A DNA stretch of 22,116 nucleotides from Mnemiopsis leidyi. Lineage: Eukaryota > Ctenophora > Tentaculata > Lobata > Bolinopsidae. The notes under the pieces are model-generated. The model saw nothing but the letters and a program-made list of their open reading frames with translations, ran no database searches and was not told where the DNA came from. Location: assembly GCA_000226015.1 (NCBI GenBank), contig JH152668.1:109575-131690 (forward strand). The letters run 5' to 3'. Shown piece by piece: positions 8,060 through 17,000 of the stretch (the stretch's first letter is position 1; every line of letters starts with the position of its first letter). The translations under genes were made by a program, and so were the position numbers.

Positions 8060-11000
8060 CTGAAAATATCCGGGAATCAACAAGCTTGTTTTAGCTATCA
8101 TGTTTCAAATAAATTGTGCCGCGAAAGTAGAGATACCTAGGTAAGTTTGGCAGAATTTCCTAATGATTTTGACTTGACTGTTCAAGTTAAATTCGAATTT
8201 GGGACAAATATGACACTTTTACACTCTAAGGTCACTATTTAAAGTTACCTTCTTTGTTGTTGGAACTGCAAACAGGACCCAGCACATCATTACTTCTCTT
8301 AGTAAAGGAAGTAAGTACAGGTTCACTCCCCAGACCCAACATTTGTCCGTTAAAAGGAGGGATAGTTGTCTGATGGACCGGAAAGTTGTAGTCCCAATGT
8401 AGTGTAGCTAGCAACTGTGTTATGTCAGACCTGAAAATCAGAGATAATGAGATGATAAGGTTTTGATGAGTTGTGTTTGGTAATCATCTGATGCCAACCA
8501 CAAGATTTTGCAAAGCATATGAGTATATATACTCATATATATATTAATATAGAGGTCGATCGACTGACATACCAAAGCCACAGGGGAAAATTGACCGCAT
8601 TTAGATGGAAAAGCAGTTTATCGCTTTCGGCAGAATAATACTTTCTGTACGGTCGTAAAATGAAATTTCAATAAAATCCAGGCAGGCACATTTATCCAAA
8701 TCAAGGTGGACAATTGATCTGTTACAGACATCGTAAGAACAATTTAAAGAACACACTAACAACACACGAACAAGACATTAACAACTACTTACCCTGAGTT
8801 TAGAGATCTGTATTTCCCGTCCCGATAAACAGCAACAGGAACCAGACCGGTATCTTGGGAGCTCCCTTCCACAATAACTCCCTGCCCTATCAGGATCCTC
8901 CGTAACTCCAGCACCTAGACAGGAGATTTTGTCGTGTTGGTTTCATCATACTGTTGTGGAGAGCCTGCTCTGTTTTAACTCTTCATCAACACTCCTTACC
9001 AATACTTTTTACTCTTCAACAACAGTGTTTAACAACACTTTTTAATGTTTAACAACACTTTTTACTTTGAGTCTTTAACAACACGCTCTGAATTAATACA
9101 TCTATGATCCATGTTAATATAGTCTCAGTTTGTTAAGTAGTTTCATTTTCCCAGAATATTTAAATTTGATTAGGACATATTTACTTAAAGTGAACGTAGT
9201 AATTGATTTCCTAATTTCCGCTTTTACTCGGTTGAGGACCAACAAAAATGTTAAAGCCTCTATTCTTGTTGATTACGGTTGGCCAAGGATGTGTTTCCAT
9301 GTGCGCTTAGAAACTCTAATTTTACATTTATAATAAAGTTCGTCAAAAATGAATTACAAGGGCTGGATATATGTAAGATAATGGCAATCATCATGTCAAA
9401 TCATGACGGCCTAAATGAATAAAAGTACCAAAATTACTTAACTCAGTAAATTTACGGAAAGCAGTGTTACATAATAGTGACCTGTGACATTATTGATAGG
9501 AATTTGTAATTTCATAAAAACGACGAAACGGCTTTCTCCCCGCCCAACAAAGTAACAAAATAATGAAGAGCATGCGCCTTGTTAATACAGGATAAAACAA
9601 AGCAGCTTGCTAGCACTTTTATTGGTGAACATGCAATTTGTCAAATGTAAAATTTTGATCGTCGTTTCATCTTAAGCCCTTTTGCGGTTTTCCAGCTCAT
9701 AAACTTCAAAGGCACTAAATTCATTCGACCGATTCCATCCGTCAGGAAATGGCCAGGAATTCTGCTTTCTGTCCGCAAGAAATAAAATTAGCCCAAAACT
9801 TTGAGGTTTGATAGTTCGCAACAAATGTTATTTTATACACAAAAATTTATAGTTTCAGTTTATGATCGCTAGGTCGTCCACACCCGGTATTTATCATATC
9901 TTATTGAATAACTAAATAGTAAATTAATTTATCCGGCACCAATAATCACTCAACAATCTAGTAACATTTTTTATCGGTTCACGGAAACGCACTATGATCT
10001 GTCAAATACAGAGTGCAGAACTTGCCAGCAGCTGAGGAGTTTGATATCCCTACCTCAAGAGCTGTGAAGTGCATCTGATATTTCAAACGTTCTAATTTAG
10101 ACATTTTATAGCTTCGCCGGTTATTGGTCAGTAAGGTTCGAACGTTGTAGGATTTTGTGACCAACAAGAACCCAGAACTAATGATAGTCTGACGACTTGA
10201 CACGCAGACAACAAACTGGAGAAGAGAAACTGTATAAACTTTCAAATATTACAGCTAGTTCTACTGGCTTAATCTTAACCAAGCCTATCAAGCGCAGCTG
10301 ACGTATTTGTCTGGACATCTAGGGCGTCCAAATATTATTTTTATTGGTTTGTAAGGGCTCCAGTTTGAAGCGCTTTTTGGTTCGGTTTATAAATATATAT
10401 ATTCGTAACTTTATCATGTTTATATTCAGCCAATAATTCTTTATCATTAGATTATAAGAAAACTCAGCCCAGCAACGGCTAAGCAAACCTCAACGACAGT
10501 TTTTTTATTTCTGATGTAGGGATGAATGAAGAGACTGATACCTGTTTAGGAGAGACGATGTCGACAGGATAGAAGTCTCTACAAAACTTGGGGATAGTGC
10601 TAGCACTGCTAACGCCATTTCTCTTATCTTTGACGATGTAGTAAGTGTAACCGCCGCCATCTGTACTCATGTCGCAATACACCTGGAGTTGAAAGGGAGG
10701 TTTATAAAGGGTTTATCTGTGTAAGGCTTGGTTGAAGAGCTCGCTGATTGAGCCATACCTACCTACTTACCTACATCTCAACATAAGGAGAGGTAGGAGA
10801 GAGAGAGAGACGGGACTGTTGTGTATCACAGTCCAACAGAGTAATCAAATTAACATCATCGTACTTCTTCGTAGATTTGACTCAAGATATAATTTGATAG
10901 GTATTCTAGATAGTATGCCGCCTCTTCTATTTGCACTTTATTTGTAGGTGGATTGTGATTTGAGAACTCAACACAAATCTGGAGAAAGCTCAAAATTACA

Positions 11001-14000
11001 AAATGACTTTGGCGCTTTATTGACTAAAGAGAGAGATTACTGAGGATTGACACACCCCGTGAAGTCACATATGAAAAGCCGGAAGGGTGGATGATCATAG
11101 CGCTGTGTTCAGAGCAATTTCCTGGGTTGCCGGCAAGATCTTCTGTAGTAAGGACGATTTTAACATGCACCATATCTTACAGCACAAACAAACCGTGCTC
11201 CAAATGAATTAGTACTCACGGCTATTTTTATACCGCTATAGATCGAAGAAGCATTATAGCTTCCTCAAGCATGTGTACTTGGTAAGACCTGTACTTGGTA
11301 CTGGTAACAGTCAAGTATTAAAATATACTCACTGCTTGATTTTATCACATTCGGGTTTAAACCCATCTCATTCATTACTCTGATCAGCATTTGTGATTCA
11401 TATCACAGTATAGCAGTATGACTACTATTAACGAAGCGAGAGTATCTTTTTCTTTTACTTTGTATCAGAACTGCTTTTCTAGAAATTCACAAACAATTTC
11501 TATGAGGAGATAACAGGACATCGCAGATACGACCACAATAAACGAGCTAAATTTCTAAAACTACTAAAGTTTCTACGTTCCAGCCAAACTAGAAGTTGTG
11601 ATCATCAATCATACATCAAGAAGTCTCATGTTTTCTTAGAATTTAAAATGTATTTTTCACGATTGAGAACTTTCAACCAAATTTATATGAGGACAACTAT
11701 ACGTATGGTTTATTTAGCCAATCAGAAGTCAGTTTTCATCAAAACAAAACTTATCGCTAAAGTGGGGCTAAAAGTTACTTTTTAACAGTATTTAGAGTTG
11801 TTCTGAATCATGATGCTATGGATACTCAGAGCTAGATCAGGAAAGCAGAATGGTCGGTCTATCCCACACTAGCTTGAAGATTTAAAAAAGGAAGCTTACG
11901 TTTTATGATTAAATGATTAAATGTGCGAACAATTTTGCCGATCTATAATTTCAAATAGAATAATGCTTGATTTTGCACAACTTCTGTCTCCAAATACTTA
12001 TTAATTTCTCTCCATGACTTCCTACCTTCTCACAGGTAACAAGATATATCCCGAGATATTACGCACTAACTTGTGTGTATACAGTAAGTGTGTAAACAGT
12101 AGCATATGTAAAGTTGTAGGGTGTGTGAAACTCCTGGGCGTGATAGTCATCATTACTGGTGACCAGTGAGAAGCTGTGACGTGTGATGCACTCTGTATAT
12201 TGCACGAGATGTTATCTTCTACTCTACGGCTTCCCAGTTTTTATTGGGCACACTCTTTTTAGAACTCTACAAAAGTCTGACCATTTAAACTCAACTTTTT
12301 GAACTGAACTTCTAAATTTTTTACTCATGAGCAGAATTTCAAGAAGTGCAGAATGAATGAAGTGACAGCTGAACTGTCCCAGGGCCAATACGTAGCATCT
12401 GACACTATCATACGGTCACGTACTGAGTGCTGCATGTTAACTATCGTACGGTTCGATCATATAGAATCGTATTGGTGTGACCTCAAAACGAGTTTATTGT
12501 CACCGAAGATAAAATAGCTGTTATGTCACGGTGTTAAAACACGCAGGTTTGGCATTTTATTCAGAAATCTCACAGTGGCAGCTAATCTACTACTAACGAA
12601 TAACAATAGCACCTATTTCATGACATCGTTTATTCAAAGATTTACCATCTTTAAAATCTCCTATCGAGAAGATCAGAGAACGAACATGTGTAATGATGTA
12701 TACATTGCTACTGTAAGGATGACGGTGTCACTGAAACCAACCAACTGTGTCGTAATTCCACTCGAGAGTTAGGTCCGATGGCGGGATATGGCAGATTAAG
12801 AATGTGCTTCAGCTAGACTTCCACCTCACTTCACCCTTCAGAGTTCAGTGTACTAGTGAAGTGGTAAGTGTGTGAGTCCGAGTGTGGAATGTGAGACTTG
12901 GACTGGTGGACAGTGCATACTTGACATTTCGTGTTAATTTGCTTATAAACGCTGTAAACTCTTTGATCTGTTCTGCAGCGGTTCCAGACAAAAGTTTGTA
13001 GAAAGTAAGGGAATATTGCGACCTGTGTAACCTGCTCCCTCAATTCCCGACCCTGACTTTGTCGCTGTCCCGTCCCAAACCTGTCTTCGCCCACTGTAAG
13101 AGCCCACTGTACAATTTTAAAAGCACTCCGAATAACTGAATAAAACAGTGAACGAACCATTGATTTAGAGAGAGCGCCCTCTTTAGGTCGTACGTAGTAG
13201 GAAGGATTTGAGGGGAGGTCAGGATTCACTTGTTTCAGCACTTCACAATCACGCTTTACTGAGAATAGAAGCAGTTAGTTACAGCTGCAGCTGTTTATTC
13301 TTGTCTTAGTAGTGTTAATTATGTGTTTACATCAACACGGCTTCAGCTTCTAATTGTCTTTTCATTACTGTTCGGGTAACCCGGTTGTGAAATGTACAAC
13401 GTTGCCAATTTCACGAAAATCAGCACGTCCACAGGCTATTTACGGCTTACATGCTGACATCATTTAAAAACATTTAAACCTAATAAAAAGGTGCAAGTAT
13501 AGGATTTTTTAGGAGTGTGTTCCTACCTTTAGCAGTTTTACAGATAAAAGGAACAGATTCCTCCGCTGTCACTACCAGGAAGTTAGGACTCAGCTCTGTC
13601 TGCATGAGGACTCTGTTTTCCTCTGTGTACGTGTCTCTGTTTCCAACTCTGATCAGACTCGCTTCGTACGCGCTCCCGTCCGGCCAGTTCCAGCTAGAAC
13701 CGTCCCTGTGTAGACCTACCCAGCCTGCACGTATCCCCCTTGTACTGTGAGGATAAATATTTACTGTGCATTTTGTGTGTAATCTGCACGTATCCCCTTT
13801 GTACTGTGAGGATAAACATTTACTGTGTATTTTGTGTGCAATCTGCTCGGTTTTAAGTTAGGTAGTTGACAATGTTGTCAATATATTCTTATCATCAAAA
13901 ACTACTGCCACGCCCAAAACATTATCATAATACAAACTGTAATGATGTCCAGTAAACATGGTCTACAATACAGGAGTACAGAGTGCCAAGTCACACAACA

Positions 14001-17000
14001 TCTTTATGTCAGAAAGTACTGTGAAGTATACCGGTGTCCGCCGTACATATCCCTTCAGCCACAAACACTTCTCGTGTTTTGAGTATCGACCCGGGGGTTG
14101 CCATATTACGTTACGTGTCAAACGAAAACATAATATGTCAGGCGAAGCCACGGACAAAATTGAGCTAATTATAGAAACCTCGGAGATATGGTTGAATTAC
14201 GGTGGACTTTCTGACGTTTAATTACGATAGTGATATGTATTTTGGAGCGGAAGACAAACATGAGACGATTCTTACCACCAGTAAAAAATCAGAGTTGGTA
14301 TAATAATTTAGGATGTTGGATAATTTTGAGTCGCCAGAACGAGAACTCTCATTTAGCGAATACAGGGAGATGAGATAGGACCTGTCACGGCCGAAAAGTG
14401 GGGAATGTTAGAGTGACGGATCTAAATGAACTGTAGGGATAGTGTGAGGATTTCTGTCCGAGTGCAGTCTGACTCGGCAAAGCCATGTCCAACTTTCGCC
14501 CCGCTTGCTCCTTCCCGATGGAGACAAGTTTTAACCACGTTAAATCACATCAAGTCATCCCGAGATAGGCGTGGTCCACAATTCATCGTTCCTGCGGCTG
14601 TATTGGAACTAATCCGCAAATGAGATGTCATGTTTAATTTGAGTGTGAAGCTGCGCGGTCACGTGATCAATACTGGCACACTTGCTGACACTACAATTAC
14701 AGTCAATTTAAATGGGCCTGCGTTTCCGGCTAGAAGACAAGCCCGGGTTTGTGACCAATGTCGGCTCGTGAAAGTAAATGTACCGCGTCTCTTTTTATGA
14801 CTGGATCTAAAAGTTTTGAGAATTTGGCAGCTGAGCCAACTTTTTACTCAGTAATATAGTTGGATGATTATGACATTAAACCGTGGAAAGTAAGATTCAA
14901 ACTAGTCATATCAATATAATTTACTTTTTTAATGAAGTTGTAAACGTAATTAATGTGTTGTGGTCTAATCGCTTCATTGGTTTAACACCTCATAGCGTAA
15001 GAAAAAACGGTGTACAGTTGCGGATAAAATATAACTTGTGTGACTAAAACCGGCTAGATTGCTAGAATCAAAATTTACTTGGGCACGACATGACACTGTC
15101 TAATTATCTCTCTTAGAGCGACCTTAACTTAACAGTTACCAGTAATAGTTCCCCGCCCTATACCTCGACCAATCCGAGTACATGGACTACCTTTTCACGA
15201 CATAACTCGGTTAGCCGTGCCTTTAACAGATCAAGTTATTGGAGTTAGTGTCAAAGCTATCTTAAATCCTCTTATTTTAACGACGGTTGAGTTTACCTGT
15301 AAAGAGCAAGGACATAGTCTAACTCCTGTTTATCTTCGATTGAGACGAGATCATAGCCCTCACTCCTACACGTATTTTCAGCTTCGGTGTAGTTTTTGGG
15401 AGAAGTGTGAAGAACATAGTCAGCAATACCTGTCAGGTTAGATCGTTAAATCGGTTTAATCAAGTTGTTGGGATCTTGCGTATCTTCAGGATACGCAAGG
15501 AATTCTTTGGAATTCAAAATTGAACTTGAAAGCAAAACTGGGTTTCCTCAGTTTTTCCGCAACAAAGATTTTGGTCACGTTATGAAAAGAAGAAATCATT
15601 ACTACAAACGTTTTCAAAATTAAATGTGAGCGCTCTTTGCTATAAGGGGTCGTTCACATATGACGTCAGCAAATTTTCGGTAATTTTTACCCCCTCCCCC
15701 CTTCCGTCATCATTCATCATCATGACAAAACCCCCCCTAAATGTCAGAGGTAAGTTAACATAATGACATCATCACAGTCGGAACCCCCCCCCCAACTTCA
15801 TGTCAAAAAAACTTGATTTTTGGTCTTTTAATTTGCAGTCATTTTTGAATTTTTTAATACTATGTCAGTAAAAACACAGTATTTCACCAGATTTCTGAAT
15901 CAGAAATTTTACTTGAAAATTTTCCTTCCGATTTTGTAAAATTTTGAAAAAGTGATCAAAAATTTTCAAAAAGATCCTATAAATTCTAAGAATTTTTGAT
16001 GACATCATCATTGTCCAAACCCCCCTCCCCCCTCGTCATCAATCATCATCATTTGAAAACCCCCCTCCCCCCCTAGGTGGTGACGTCATATGTGAACGAC
16101 CCCTAATAGATCCTTAATCCAAGTAATAAATCAGGTTATACTATCAGACTTACAATACGATCACTTAATAATGCTTTAACTGAGTGTGCAAACAAAATAG
16201 CCAAACAAAACATGCCATCTCTGTTGTACTTACTATCATACTCGCAGACATAGCCGTGCCTGACGTCACTTTGGGGGTCGACCCCCTCCCAGTATCCGAT
16301 CTCGCTGATCACAACATGTTTGGAGCGAGCACCGCGTGGCTCCAGTCTGCCCCTGTACCACTTTGTGAAGGAGCTGGAGAATTCTGTCCCGTCACTCCAG
16401 GAGAAAGTCCCAGGATTGCCCCTGCCGAGAAAAAAATCTATAAACACCGGTAGCTTTACTTGGTAACGTGATTATGTACAAGCTTGATATAGCATTGATC
16501 TGGAGTACTGTAAGTTTACGAACCCGTTGTACAGCAAGCCGAAGAAAAGATCGATCTCCCTAAACCCGAAATTAGTGACTCGACCCTGAATCTCTCTCTT
16601 AATGAAGTCGTTCTGTTCAGAGTTCAGTATCTTAGCCAGTCTACCCAACTTCATTCTACAGCTTAGATCAGCCTCCTCCCAAGTGACTTGCTCGTAGTTG
16701 AACTCGTATCGGATTCTTCCTGAACATTTAGAGACATAGTTTAACGATTGGAATATCCCCAACTTAGTGAGATGAAGCTAATTTTCCCAGACTTACTGTT
16801 TAAAACATAATTGTCATTCTAAATCTCGTAATCTGATTTAAAGATCTACAGCAGTATTTTAATCACATAACAAGGACAAGTAGAGTTGGTTTTAAACCAT
16901 GTCAAACAACAAAACAGCACAAATTTTACTGACCATGAGGTTCATTAAATAAATGAGGAGTTTTACAACCGCTGTTGGTACGATATGAAGGATGGCAGAC

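Noticed and set aside
11035..11190. Minus-strand open segment with the phrase TTEDLAGNPGNCSE, resembling the end of a HYR or Ig-like repeat
   Set aside because: It lies inside gene B intron 8. The flanking exons (8 and 9) already join in phase 0 and together complete the fibrinogen-like signature, and no good donor follows the segment. It could be a decayed or alternative exon; cDNA would decide.
12060..12200. Minus-strand protein-like segment (TECITRHSFSLVTSNDD and onward)
   Set aside because: Also within gene B intron 8. It has no domain match and weak splice borders, and is not required by the phases on either side.
12831..13241. A 136-residue minus-strand ORF as a separate gene
   Set aside because: Its start is the fibrinogen-like exon 8 of gene B (13258-13158). 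The rest is intron read-through with no domain signature.
13517..13750. Plus-strand 77-residue ORF
   Set aside because: Antisense shadow of the CTLD 2 second-half exon.
14426..14623. Plus-strand 65-residue ORF
   Set aside because: Sits in gene B intron 6; no motif and no splice support.
15217..15441. Plus-strand 74-residue ORF
   Set aside because: It is the antisense shadow of the CTLD 2 first-half exon on the minus strand, which has clear CTLD residues and splice sites.
16184..16453. Plus-strand 89-residue ORF
   Set aside because: Antisense shadow of the CTLD 1 second-half exon.
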